A stretch of DNA of 54,770 bases from DASPJR01 sp035628505. GTDB taxonomy: Bacteria; Planctomycetota; SZUA-567; H5-PLA8. This document shows positions 43,440 through 51,431 of this stretch, one piece after another; position 1 is the first letter of the stretch, and each line of letters starts with the position of its first letter. The notes under the pieces are model-generated. The model ran no database searches. It saw only the letters and a list, made by a program, of their open reading frames with translations, and was not told the origin of the DNA. Made by a program: the position numbers and the translations under genes. The stretch is taken from assembly GCA_035628505.1 (NCBI GenBank), contig DASPJR010000036.1:1-54770 (forward strand), read 5' to 3'.

Positions 43440-46385
43440 TCAAAAGCTTTTCGCTTTGCCGCTCGTCCCGTTCGTGGTCTTATAATTCAAATGCAGCACG
43501 CCGCGGTAGATGGCGTTCTCCGTCTCAATCTCTACCGGCAGGTCATGCAGCCCGGAACTTGACGTCTCGCGCGTCATGCCGGCGCCCTCAAAAATTTTCT
43601 CGAGCGGCGCGTTCCTGATCTTCACCTGCATCTCCCCGCGGATCAGGTTGAATTTGAAATCGCCGCTCTCCGCCGGGTTGAGCACTGCATCGTTGCCGCG
43701 GCCGTCGATTACGGCCGTCAGCAGCCGAGTGGTGGGCAGGCTGTTGTCGGTTTTCCCGCCGAGCTTCACGACAAACGATTTTCCGTTCAGCACATTATTT
43801 TTGATCTGCGTGCGAGCTTCCTTCGCCGGCACCGCCAGCTCGGGGGCTTTCATCGAAAACTGCAGATCGTCGTCCGGGCTGTCGACAAAGCCGCGGAAAT
43901 CGAGCAGGCCACGGCCTTTCGAAACGAGCGCGCTGCGGATGGGCTTGGTGACGATGACCGTGCGCGTGCCGTTCGCCTGGCCGTTGAGCGTGAGCAGCAC
44001 GGTGTAAGAGCCGGGAACAGTGAACGTGTGCGACGTGTTGCTCAGGGTCGCGCCATCTTCGGTGGTGCCGTCGCCGTAATCCCAGTGGTAACCGGTGATC
44101 AGCCCCACGCTGCCAGCGGCCGAGAAGCTCACGTTCAGCGGCGCCGGTCCGACATCAGGCGACGCGGCGATGTTGGCGATCAGCTGCGTCGGAAGCACCG
44201 GGAGATTGCAGCAGATCGCAAAGCTCTGTGCGCCAGCCGGAATGCTCACGCCATGCACGCGTACTTTCCAGATGCCGCTGGCCGGCGAGTCCACCACGAT
44301 CTGCTCAATCGGGTCGACAGAATTGGCTGCAGTCCGCGTCGCAGCGGCGGATGGATCGGCTGGATTGAGGCTATAAGCGAAAAACTTCGTCCCGTCCGGC
44401 GCTTCAAGCTCCATGTTCAGGTCGTTGACCAGCGCTTTGGCCGCCGTCGGTGAGCCGGGCAGATCCATCCAGCAAAGCGTCAGCTTGACGAGCGGCTGGT
44501 TCTGCAGGTCGATCAGGTACTCCTTCGAAACGCCGGCAGAAACGCCATCCTCAAGGAACGGGCTGTTTGGCGAGCCCTGCCGCCTATTGATCGTGTGGAT
44601 CGCTTCTTCAGCGTTGACGATGCCGAAGCCGTACTGCGCATCCGGTCCCGGCTTGCCCAAGTCCGTCGCCGAATTGCACAGCAGCGCCTTGGTCGCGGCA
44701 GCCGACGGGTCGCTGCCGAAGATGGCGCGGTATTGCTGGAACACCAGCGCGGCGACACCTGTGATCACCGGCGTCGCGAAGGAGGTGCCGCTGTTGAACT
44801 GCGTTGAATTTGTTCCGCTGAGCAGTTGCACAGCCGTGCTGCTTCCCGACGCGTTTCCGCCGAAAGCGACCAGGTCCGGCTTGATGCGTCCATCGTTCAT
44901 TGGGCCGTGTTCGACATAACTGGCCAGACCGTCCATTGCCGGCTGGGCAGGCGAGTCGTCGAATGCGCGCGCCGAGGCACTCGCGGCGGCGACGCAGAGC
45001 ATGTTCTTGGCGCCGACGAAGAAATCAATGTGCTTGAACAGCCCGCCCGTCTCCTGGTTTGCGGCAGCTGTGGCCACCAGGTTGTTGGCCCTGATCGCTT
45101 CATCCCAGTCGGCGGAGATGGGATCGTAATCGCCCCACGTGTTCAGGCTGTCCGGACCGTACGAATGGTTGGAAATGCGCGCGCCTTTTACGGCTGCGTC
45201 GCGCAGGTCGGCTGTCTCGAAGGGATCATTGAAGCCCACCGAGTACGCCAGCACCTGGGCTCCTGGCGCTACGCCGCGAGCGGCCGGCTGCGTGCTTCCG
45301 TCGCCGGCGATGACCCCGGTCACGCCGGTGGCATGATTCAAATCGGTCTGAAAGCCGCTGGCATCATTTTCAACATGTGTCAGCCGCGCGGCGAAATCCG
45401 CGTGCGATTCCGGGCGCCCGATTTCGTGCACTGAAACTTTCACGCCGCTGCCGGAAAGTCCCGGCGGAGCGCTACGCACGTCCTCGATATTCGACGACAG
45501 ATCGATCGTCGCATCGCGCGAAACCACCGGCGGTGCTGGAAATCCGGCGAACGCGACCGAATTCAGCGTCGCAACGCTGTGCGCGGCCTGCCGGGGAACA
45601 GTCACCTCAAAACGCGGCCCGAGTACCGACGGGCGCAGCTCTTTGACGGAGGCTCCCGCAAGCGCAGGCAGTCTGGCGATTTCAGCCTCAACCACGCCGG
45701 CGTTCAAACCGCGATGAGCGATCAGCGCGAGCCGTACGTTTTCGCCCTGCAGCGCGTACGCCGGAAATGCTTCGGCAAAAAGGGCCGCATGCATTTTGTC
45801 GCGCGCGTCGATCGCTGCGGCCGCGCGAACGTAGGGCAGGGCCAGCGCCGCTTCAAACGCCGCGCGCGTTCCGCGCGCCGTCCACGCCAGGCCGGCCGTG
45901 TAGCTCAGCAGTTCAACGCCGCTATTTGCAAGCTCGGCCCGCTGCGCCTCATTGAGGTGCTCCGCAACTTGCAGATACGCCACACGCGCGCCGGCCGCGT
46001 TTTCAAAAATCGCATTCAGCCCCGCCGCGCCGGGCTCGGGCACAAAGGAACGCGCATTCAGCTCGATGATATACTTGCGCTGCGCCGCATCGATCGACTC
46101 GCTGAATTTGCGCGCGCGTTCGCGATCGAAAAAGCCGCTGCCATCAGCTGCAACCGACTGCAGCGCGCCGTTCCACGAAGGCCACGCAGACACTGCTGCC
46201 GGCGCGGGAGCGGCCTCCGCGCGCGGCTCTTCCCGAGGCGCCGCAGGAGCCGGAACGGGTGCTGCGCTCTCCATGGCCGGCGGAAAAGTTTGCCGCGCAG
46301 GCGCAGAGACGCGCAGAGCGGAGACGAGAAAAGCCAGCACCACAAGCGTGCAGGCGCAAAGTTTCCAGAAGATTGTCGGCTTCAC
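43440..46385 (-). CDS. Subtilisin-like (S8) serine protease with PKD domain (distal copy)
   Basis: A 981-residue exported protein starting at a GTG directly after the stop of the upstream paralogue. A signal or anchor helix lies at about 7-25, then an Ala/Pro-rich linker and a pro-region. The S8 core runs about 310-630. His351 is in LNHATGVTGVIAG, the oxyanion Asn is N443 (AANQE) and Ser535 is in GTSFATP. The acid position reads VSVHEIGRPESH, with Glu321 where S8 enzymes have Asp. A P-domain-like part follows, then a PKD domain (about 780-860, GDGTTEDG). It is 0 bases from its paralogue, which indicates tandem duplication. Confidence 0.85.
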   Translation of the reverse strand: MKPTIFWKLCACTLVVLAFLVSALRVSAPARQTFPPAMESAAPVPAPAAPREEPRAEAAPAPAAVSAWPSWNGALQSVAADGSGFFDRERARKFSESIDAAQRKYIIELNARSFVPEPGAAGLNAIFENAAGARVAYLQVAEHLNEAQRAELANSGVELLSYTAGLAWTARGTRAAFEAALALPYVRAAAAIDARDKMHAALFAEAFPAYALQGENVRLALIAHRGLNAGVVEAEIARLPALAGASVKELRPSVLGPRFEVTVPRQAAHSVATLNSVAFAGFPAPPVVSRDATIDLSSNIEDVRSAPPGLSGSGVKVSVHEIGRPESHADFAARLTHVENDASGFQTDLNHATGVTGVIAGDGSTQPAARGVAPGAQVLAYSVGFNDPFETADLRDAAVKGARISNHSYGPDSLNTWGDYDPISADWDEAIRANNLVATAAANQETGGLFKHIDFFVGAKNMLCVAAASASARAFDDSPAQPAMDGLASYVEHGPMNDGRIKPDLVAFGGNASGSSTAVQLLSGTNSTQFNSGTSFATPVITGVAALVFQQYRAIFGSDPSAAATKALLCNSATDLGKPGPDAQYGFGIVNAEEAIHTINRRQGSPNSPFLEDGVSAGVSKEYLIDLQNQPLVKLTLCWMDLPGSPTAAKALVNDLNMELEAPDGTKFFAYSLNPADPSAAATRTAANSVDPIEQIVVDSPASGIWKVRVHGVSIPAGAQSFAICCNLPVLPTQLIANIAASPDVGPAPLNVSFSAAGSVGLITGYHWDYGDGTTEDGATLSNTSHTFTVPGSYTVLLTLNGQANGTRTVIVTKPIRSALVSKGRGLLDFRGFVDSPDDDLQFSMKAPELAVPAKEARTQIKNNVLNGKSFVVKLGGKTDNSLPTTRLLTAVIDGRGNDAVLNPAESGDFKFNLIRGEMQVKIRNAPLEKIFEGAGMTRETSSSGLHDLPVEIETENAIYRGVLHLNYKTTNGTSGKAKSF

Positions 46386-49300
46386 TTAACGCGTCTTTCC
46401 AGTTCCACTCTTGCCGTTGGCAAAGTACTGCACGCTGAACGTTGTAGAATAGACTGCGCGTTCGCCTTCAAACTTCAGGTTCAAATTAATTGCTTTGCCT
46501 TCTTTAGGCGTGGTCGTTTCGAGCCCCAGAGCGGCGCCAAGCCCGGCGCGTTTCAGCCGTACCAGCACCTCGCCGTTTCGCAGGTTCAGCCGCACATCCG
46601 CGGTGTCGCTCTTGTAGCTGGCGCGGCGGTCGAGCAGCACTGCTTCAGTGACACTGTTGCCCGTCAGCGGGTTGGTAACGGCTATCGTATAGCGTTTGCC
46701 CTCGAACTCGCCGTCGCGGATCGCCTCGCGCGCCTGCTGGGTTGTGCGCGGCCAGATGAAACCCTTCGACGCGGCGGCATCCCCGGTGATGTGAATCGGA
46801 TCGTTTGCAATCATCGAAAGCTGCAGATCATCTCCGCGCGAACCGGCAGCAAAGTTGAGGCGCATTTTTGCCTTTGCCGCGAACGATTGAATTTCACGGT
46901 TGCGCACGCTGATAGTAATTGTCGGCTCCGGCGTCAGCTTCTCGGTGCCGCGCGTGACGTTCAGCTTTACGGTCCATTCACCAGTCTGACGGAAGATATG
47001 TTCGACCACGCGTCCGGTCTGCGTGCTCTGATCGTCCGGGAAGAACCACGAATAGACGACGTTGTTGCCCGTGCCGGAGGCAATGAACGTTACCGCCAGC
47101 GGCGCTTCGCCGCTCGTGGGCGACGCGGTGATCGTCGCCGAGAGCGCCGGCGGTTGGGAAGCCTGGTTAAGCACCAGCGCGAAGCGCTGGGGTCCGAGCG
47201 GCACGCTGGCTCCGCGCACGCGCACGGTCCAGTTTCCATTAACCGGGCTGTTCACGATGATCTGCTCGATCGGGTCCACCGCGTTTTTGCCGGAGGCCGT
47301 GGCGGCCTGCGGCGGCGTGCTGCTGGAAGCAACCGGCGCAAGCGAGAAGGGGAAATATGTCGTGCTGCCAGCCGGGTCGACGAGTTCCACATCAAGATCG
47401 TTCACCAGCGCCTTCGCGCTGGACGGCACGCCTGGCGCGTCCATCCAGCACAGCGTCAGCTTTAACTGAGCCGAACTGCTGACGCTGACGGTGTAGCTCT
47501 TTTCTTCTCCCTGGACGATATCATCTTCCTGGAACGGCGTCACCGCCGCGGATTCATACGTCCTGATCGTTGCCGCAGCGGCCTCGGCGTTTGCGACGCC
47601 AAAGCCATAGGCCGCGTCAGGTCCGGGCAGACCAAGGTCGGTTGCCGAATTGCAGAGCAGCGCCTTGGCCAGCGCCGCGGATGGCTCGCTGCCGACTACG
47701 GCTTTGTAATGCTGTAAGACGAGCGCAGCGATTCCCGAAACCGCCGGCGCGGCAAAGGATGTTCCGCTGATTTCTGAGGTCGCGTTCGTTCCGGCCAGCA
47801 CAACAACGTTGCCATCCGGTGTCGCCAGGTTGTTGCCACCGTACGCGACCAGGTCGGGCTTCACGCGGCCGTCATCCATGGGCCCGAACTCGGAATAGTA
47901 CGCAATGCCGTTGGTTGCCGGGGTGGACGGATTGTCGTCTGCCGCGCGCGCCGCATTATTCGTGGCACCGACGCAGATGCCGTTTTTCATGCCGACGAAA
48001 AAGTCGATATGTCCTGATTTGTTGCCGGATTCTTCATTCGCCGAAAAGACAGCAACAAGATTGCTGCTCCGCAGTGCAGCATCCCAGTCGGCGGAAATCG
48101 AGTCGTATGTTCCAAAGCTGTCGGTTGTGTTGTCGGTCTGTGAGCCGTTCATGACGGGTCCGTACGAATGGTTCGAAATCCGCGCGTTCATGGATGCGGC
48201 ATTCACGATGTCCTGCTTGCTGAAAAGATCGGATCCGCCGCGGTTCTCGCCCGCGACGAATCCCAGCAATCTCACGCGCGGCGCCACGCCTTTTGCGTTC
48301 GAGAAATTGATTCCGCTACCTCCCACCACGCCTGTGACGGCGGTGGCGTGTAGATTGTCTGAGCTGTTCACCGGCACATCGTCGACGCGCCCGAAACGGT
48401 TGTTATCCGTGTAGTCGATATGCAGATCCATCTTGCCGAGCTCGCGGATGGCAACGGTGATTCCTTCGCCGGAAAGACCCGCGTTCAGCGGAGCGACCGG
48501 AGCATCGCGCACGTCATTGATGTTAGAGATCAGATCGGTGGTCGCATCGCGCGGAGCAGCCGGCGGCGGAATGAAACTTACATAAGCCACGCTGTCGAAA
48601 TTCGCCAGCGCGGCGGCCAGCTCAAGAGGAGCCGACGTCTGCGCTCGCGCGCCGAGTACGCTGGCCAGATCCGGTTCGAAGATGGCGACACGATGGCCTT
48701 TAAGCGCCGCGTTTTCGTTGAGCATCGCGGCGAAGGCGTTGTCAGCCATGCCGGGCTGGCTCAAAAAGCGCAGGCGCGCGGCGCCGCCGGCGGTTGTTGC
48801 GTGAGCGGGAACTTTTCCAAAAAACACCTCGGCACTGAGCTTGTCGCGGGCGTCCAGGCGTGCAAGCGCCCGCACCGAAGCTCGTTTGAGCGCGCGGGTG
48901 AAGGCCTCCCGTGTTCCACGCGCCGACCAGGCATAGGCGTTGAAGTAATTGAGCAACTCTACGCCTTCCTCCTGCAGTGCCTTGCGTTCTTCCGGCGACG
49001 GGTTTTCGTGAAACTGAATGAACGCGACCCGGGACTGCTCGCCCGCGTCCGGTAGCACCTCGTCAAGCGCCGCTTCTCCGCCGATCGGCAGCAATGAACG
49101 TGAAACGAGCTCAACGATATAATTGCGTGCTTCCTTTGGATGGGAGGTGAGGAACTCTCTTGCGATGCGGCGATCGAAGAAGCCGGCGCCATCGAACGCC
49201 GCTGAGCTGATCGCACCGCCCCAGCGCGGCCATTCCCTGGATGTCGCGTTCGCTGAATGCGCCGAGGGTATATGTGCGCTCGGGCCTCCCTGATCAGCCT

Positions 49301-49439
49301 GGGCGGACGGTACGGGTTGCGCTGGAACCTTGGCGGGAGTTGGACGCGTCGCCAGCCACAGAGACGAAGCGGTGAAAGCGATCAGGCAGACGAGTAACGC
49401 GAAGCGAGCGGCGCGGGAATTAAAAAACCGGCGAATCAT
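46386..49439 (-). CDS. Subtilisin-like (S8) serine protease with PKD-like domain (proximal copy)
   Basis: A 1017-residue exported protein, paralogue of the one at 43440-46385, with an N-terminal hydrophobic segment (about 12-30). The S8 core has His364 in NLHATAVTGVVGG, Asn468 in SANEE and Ser561 in GTSFAAP. The acid position again reads VAIRELGKMDLH, Glu333 in place of Asp. Both copies share GFFDR near the pro-region, IDARDK/LDARDK and the C-terminal beta domains. By family knowledge S8 enzymes are secreted endopeptidases; whether Glu supports catalysis here is unknown. The ATG at 49439 lacks a strong ribosome-binding site. Confidence 0.85.
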   Translation of the reverse strand: MIRRFFNSRAARFALLVCLIAFTASSLWLATRPTPAKVPAQPVPSAQADQGGPSAHIPSAHSANATSREWPRWGGAISSAAFDGAGFFDRRIAREFLTSHPKEARNYIVELVSRSLLPIGGEAALDEVLPDAGEQSRVAFIQFHENPSPEERKALQEEGVELLNYFNAYAWSARGTREAFTRALKRASVRALARLDARDKLSAEVFFGKVPAHATTAGGAARLRFLSQPGMADNAFAAMLNENAALKGHRVAIFEPDLASVLGARAQTSAPLELAAALANFDSVAYVSFIPPPAAPRDATTDLISNINDVRDAPVAPLNAGLSGEGITVAIRELGKMDLHIDYTDNNRFGRVDDVPVNSSDNLHATAVTGVVGGSGINFSNAKGVAPRVRLLGFVAGENRGGSDLFSKQDIVNAASMNARISNHSYGPVMNGSQTDNTTDSFGTYDSISADWDAALRSSNLVAVFSANEESGNKSGHIDFFVGMKNGICVGATNNAARAADDNPSTPATNGIAYYSEFGPMDDGRVKPDLVAYGGNNLATPDGNVVVLAGTNATSEISGTSFAAPAVSGIAALVLQHYKAVVGSEPSAALAKALLCNSATDLGLPGPDAAYGFGVANAEAAAATIRTYESAAVTPFQEDDIVQGEEKSYTVSVSSSAQLKLTLCWMDAPGVPSSAKALVNDLDVELVDPAGSTTYFPFSLAPVASSSTPPQAATASGKNAVDPIEQIIVNSPVNGNWTVRVRGASVPLGPQRFALVLNQASQPPALSATITASPTSGEAPLAVTFIASGTGNNVVYSWFFPDDQSTQTGRVVEHIFRQTGEWTVKLNVTRGTEKLTPEPTITISVRNREIQSFAAKAKMRLNFAAGSRGDDLQLSMIANDPIHITGDAAASKGFIWPRTTQQAREAIRDGEFEGKRYTIAVTNPLTGNSVTEAVLLDRRASYKSDTADVRLNLRNGEVLVRLKRAGLGAALGLETTTPKEGKAINLNLKFEGERAVYSTTFSVQYFANGKSGTGKTR

Positions 49440-49534
49440 TCTGACTCCGACGAGGACCGACTAGTGCTCACTGCCAGCAGAGCGGCAAGTCACAGGGTAG
49501 ACGCTCAAGCGGGGCGGGCGTTTCGCGCGTGACT

Positions 49535-49551
49535 GTCCTGCCAGACAGGAC
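49535..49551 (-). promoter_or_regulatory. Small hairpin in the protease leader
   Basis: GTCCTG pairs perfectly with CAGGAC over a five-base loop, about 100 bases upstream of the protease ATG. No T-run follows, so a terminator is unlikely. Confidence 0.3.
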
Positions 49552-49600
49552 CTTGGGTTAACGTAAACGACTACTCAGACGGAAATTAGTGTTGGAAAGG

Positions 49601-49628
49601 GGTATAGCAGCTTGATCCTTTACGGCAA
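49601..49628 (-). promoter_or_regulatory. Candidate promoter of the protease pair
   Basis: On the minus strand TTGCCG (49628-49623), a 16-base spacer and TATACC (49606-49601). It begins at the tail of the terminator of the candidate small RNA, which argues that the proteases have their own promoter. Confidence 0.35.
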
Positions 49629-49632
49629 AAAT

Positions 49633-49664
49633 AAAAACCGGAAACCTTGCGGTTTCCGGTTTTT
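49633..49664 (-). terminator. Intrinsic terminator of the candidate small RNA
   Basis: A perfect 14-bp stem AAAAACCGGAAACC (49633-49646) with GGTTTCCGGTTTTT (49651-49664) and a four-base loop. On the minus strand a further TATTTTT-like tail follows, so leftward termination is the better reading. Its A-tract could make it work in the other direction as well. Confidence 0.85.
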
Positions 49665-49777
49665 CTCTGAACGGTGGCTCGCGCGAACCTGTGGGGGGGA
49701 GAAAGTCCGTCCAACCACCGTCTTCGAGATCTGCTGGTTCCTTGTAAGGACTTAACCACTACATTTTGCGCTTAACA
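49633..49777 (-). ncRNA. Candidate structured small RNA (about 145-150 nt)
   Basis: On the minus strand a transcript starting near 49777 would end at the terminator at 49633-49664. It contains two crossing pairings. AAGUCC (49753-49748) can pair with GGACUU (49708-49703), and ACGGUGG (49721-49715) with CCACCGU (49677-49671), an H-type pseudoknot order. A C-rich stretch (CUCCCCCCCAC, about 49701-49691) lies in the enclosed loop. A further small hairpin GGUUC-GCGC-GAGCC sits before the last arm. An alternative hairpin (UGGUU...AACCA) competes with the first pairing. No known RNA family is recognised by eye. The C-rich loop could pair with ribosome-binding sites, an inference. Confidence 0.5.
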
Positions 49778-49783
49778 GACTCA

Positions 49784-49812
49784 TCTATACCATTGCTCTG
49801 ACAACGAAGCAA
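49784..49812 (-). promoter_or_regulatory. Candidate promoter of the small RNA
   Basis: On the minus strand TTGCTT (49812-49807), a 17-base spacer and TATAGA (49789-49784). A T-rich tract (plus-strand A-tract 49817-49831) sits immediately upstream, like an UP element. Confidence 0.45.
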
Positions 49813-49847
49813 GAAGGAAAAAAGAAAAAATGTGCTAAAGTATAACT

Positions 49848-49889
49848 AAATAACAGCACAGGAGTTATATAACATCACAGCTGTTATTT
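49848..49889. promoter_or_regulatory. Concentric double dyad, candidate operator
   Basis: Outer arms AAATAACAGC (49848-49857) and GCTGTTATTT (49880-49889) are perfect inverses. In their exact centre stands the 10-bp palindrome GTTATATAAC (49864-49873). The same stretch also carries a near-direct repeat TAACAGCACAG / TAACATCACAG. It lies about 90 bases upstream of the inferred small-RNA start and 50 bases after the sialidase stop. An oligomeric regulator is the likeliest reading. Confidence 0.55.
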
Positions 49890-49939
49890 GCGAATGTTTT
49901 TAAAAGTTTTCGCTTCAGCCCGGCTGAGAAATGAACACT

Positions 49940-51022
49940 TTATTCCAGTTCCGCCCGCTTCACCCGCCGAATGCGCAGGCGGTTCAGCCCGCCGACTTTC
50001 GGATTTCCCGCGCAGTACGCCAGCAGCACGTGATCCTCAACAAAGTGAATCGCCGTGTAGCAGTACCAGCCGTCCTTGTCGGACTCGAGCAGCTTTTTGT
50101 TTGTCCACGTCTTTCCATCATCGGTGGAGAGCGCGCTGATCAGCGGCGTGCGCTTGCCTTTGACGAACTCGAACGCGCCGGAGTGATCGTTATAAATGTT
50201 CAGCAGCTTGCCTTTGTCGAAGCGCTTGATGCTGGCCGGCGAGAGCGGTGATTTCATCTCGGTCGGTGCCGCGTCGCTCCACGTGAGGCCCTGGTCTTTC
50301 GACAAGAAACCGTACTGTGCGCCGGCGCTGGTGCGCGCCCAGCCGTAAATCGTGCCATTCTCGAGTTCGACCACGCCCGGTTCCTGCAGACCGGAGCCGA
50401 TCGACGCCGGAATGTCGATACGCGCGGCCGATTCCTTCCACGTCTGGCCCTCGTCGTCGGAGTAGAAGAAGCGATCGATCGCGTGATTGTTGAACTTTCC
50501 GCCGGTATTGTTGTGCCACGCGGCTGGCACAATCAGCCGCCCGGTGCTGAGCTGAATCAAACGATCGTTATTCACGACAAAATGATCGGGAGTTTCAGTC
50601 AGGTGCCGGGGCTTGCTCCAGGTCTTGGCATCATCAGTCGAGAAGCAGATGACCGGGCGGCAATCGTGCAGACCGTTCTTCACGAGATAGAGCAGCGCAA
50701 TCTTTCCGCTCGCCAGCCGCAGCAGCGAGACGCTCATGACGTTCTGCTTGCCGTCATTCTCGACCGCGATGACCGGCGCGCTCCAGGAGAGTCCTTTATC
50801 GTCCGAATGCACCGCCGCGATTCGCGCCGGGCTTTCGTCGCGCGCGCCGCCGTAGAATTGCGTATAGAGGAAAAGGATGCGCCCTTCCTTAAGCGTAACG
50901 AACGCGCCCTCCGAGTTGCGCGGGTTTTCTTTGTTGGGCTCGAGGTTCAGAACGACCTGGCCGACCTCAGCGAACACATTGAATGTCAAGACAACCAGCA
51001 AGCTCACGAGCGCACGCAGCAT
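49940..51022 (-). CDS. Sialidase/neuraminidase-type BNR-repeat exported protein
   Basis: A 360-residue protein from the ATG at 51022, which follows GGAGGG; the frame is open to 51076. The signal peptide is MLRALVSLLVVLTFNVFA. The body is a six-bladed beta-propeller with Asp boxes (S-x-D-x-G-x-T-W): SDDKGLSW, STDDAKTW, SDDEGQTW, SKDQGLTW and STDDGKTW. NPRNSEGAFVTLKEGRILF near the start fits the exo-alpha-sialidase-like group common in planctomycete-type genomes. I cannot confirm the full catalytic set of GH33, so the substrate is open. The gene stands alone, with the small-RNA locus on its 3' side. Confidence 0.82.
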   Translation of the reverse strand: MLRALVSLLVVLTFNVFAEVGQVVLNLEPNKENPRNSEGAFVTLKEGRILFLYTQFYGGARDESPARIAAVHSDDKGLSWSAPVIAVENDGKQNVMSVSLLRLASGKIALLYLVKNGLHDCRPVICFSTDDAKTWSKPRHLTETPDHFVVNNDRLIQLSTGRLIVPAAWHNNTGGKFNNHAIDRFFYSDDEGQTWKESAARIDIPASIGSGLQEPGVVELENGTIYGWARTSAGAQYGFLSKDQGLTWSDAAPTEMKSPLSPASIKRFDKGKLLNIYNDHSGAFEFVKGKRTPLISALSTDDGKTWTNKKLLESDKDGWYCYTAIHFVEDHVLLAYCAGNPKVGGLNRLRIRRVKRAELE

Positions 51023-51066
51023 GTTTTTCCCTCCTGCAACACGAGTACACTGCGCAGACGATTTGG

Positions 51067-51119
51067 TCTCACGCAAAGCCGCAAAGAACAGCCTGAATTT
51101 CTTTGCGTCTTAGTGTCGC
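51067..51119. repeat. ACGCAAAG inverted short-period repeat
   Basis: TCTCACGCAAAGCCGCAAAG (51067-51086) faces CTTTGCGTCTTAGTGTCGC (51101-51119). ACGCAAAG and CTTTGCGT are perfect 8-base inverses 22 bases apart, so a hairpin can form. The same motif follows the gene ending at 31253. Confidence 0.6.
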
Positions 51120-51149
51120 CCCCCTGGGGCTCAGAATTCCTGTGGCGTC

Positions 51150-51195
51150 GTAGCCCCGGGTTGCGCTCGCTGCCGCTCGCTTAACCCGGGGCTAC
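51150..51195. repeat. 13-bp perfect palindrome (REP-like)
   Basis: GTAGCCCCGGGTT (51150-51162) and AACCCGGGGCTAC (51183-51195) are perfect inverses around a 20-base GCTCGC-rich loop. This is typical of REP-type extragenic palindromes. Confidence 0.7.
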
Positions 51196-51202
51196 TATAT
51201 GT

Positions 51203-51244
51203 CGCCGCTCCGCGGCTTACGGCGGAGCGCGCTTCGCGCGCGGA
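51203..51244. repeat. Additional GC-rich hairpin cluster
   Basis: CGCTCCGC and GCGGAGCG form an 8-bp stem with an eight-base loop, followed at once by alternating GCGCGCTTCGCGCGC. With the palindrome at 51150-51195 this makes a block of consecutive hairpins. Confidence 0.55.
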
Positions 51245-51308
51245 ATCATTGATTAGCGGTCCGCGTTTACCATTGCAGGAGATCAAAGCCGTCAAGAAAA
51301 GCCTTTCC

Positions 51309-51339
51309 GTTCTTAGCGTCTTAGCGCCTTTACGTGAGA
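51309..51339 (-). repeat. TTAGCGTC-type short-period repeat
   Basis: Plus-strand GTTCTTAGCGTC, TTAGCGCC and TTTACGTGAGA is the inverted, mutated form of the TCACGCAAAG motif found at 51067 and 31255. Confidence 0.5.
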
Positions 51340-51340
51340 C

Positions 51341-51374
51341 AAAAAAAAGCCGGCGATCTCTCGCCGGCTCTTTT
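51341..51374 (-). terminator. Intrinsic terminator of secA
   Basis: AGCCGGCGA (51348-51356) pairs with TCGCCGGCT (51361-51369) over a TCTC loop. On the minus strand a T-run (plus-strand A residues 51341-51347) follows, about 60 bases after the secA stop. A second T-run on the plus side might make it bidirectional. Confidence 0.9.
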
Positions 51375-51390
51375 TCTGCAATTAACGCTG

Positions 51391-51430
51391 AACGCCAATC
51401 CGTAATCCGAAATCGCAAATCCGAAATGGG
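51391..51430 (+). repeat. AATCCG short-period repeat
   Basis: Tandem units CAATCCG, TAATCCGAAAT, CGCAAATCCGAAAT just beyond the secA stop. It is the inverse of the motif at 25893-25932. Confidence 0.5.
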
Positions 51431-51431
51431 A

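Larger units (their letters stand above)
49440..49939. other. 500-base intergenic region, candidate small-RNA locus
   Basis: No protein gene of note lies here. From right to left it holds a concentric dyad, a T-rich tract on the minus strand, a promoter-like pair, about 150 bases able to fold, an intrinsic terminator, and then a second promoter-like pair leading to the protease genes. A short hairpin GTCCTG-N5-CAGGAC (49535-49551) lies within the protease leader. The parts are listed separately. Confidence 0.6.
51023..51431. other. Repeat-rich intergenic region between sialidase and secA
   Basis: About 410 bases with at least four repeat types and one terminator, listed separately. Between them no protein gene is convincing; the ORFs here are the palindromes read in frame. 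The sialidase promoter should lie at the left side but no clear box pair is seen. Confidence 0.6.

Noticed and set aside
49671..49760. tRNA or RNase P RNA in the 49.7-kb region
   Set aside because: GGTTCGCGCGAGCC looks like a T-arm and GAGAAAGTCC like the RNase P core, but no acceptor stem, anticodon arm, CCA or the other conserved RNase P boxes are found.
51131..51418. 95-codon leftward ORF between sialidase and secA
   Set aside because: It runs through palindromes, a terminator and short-period repeats and has no ribosome-binding site.
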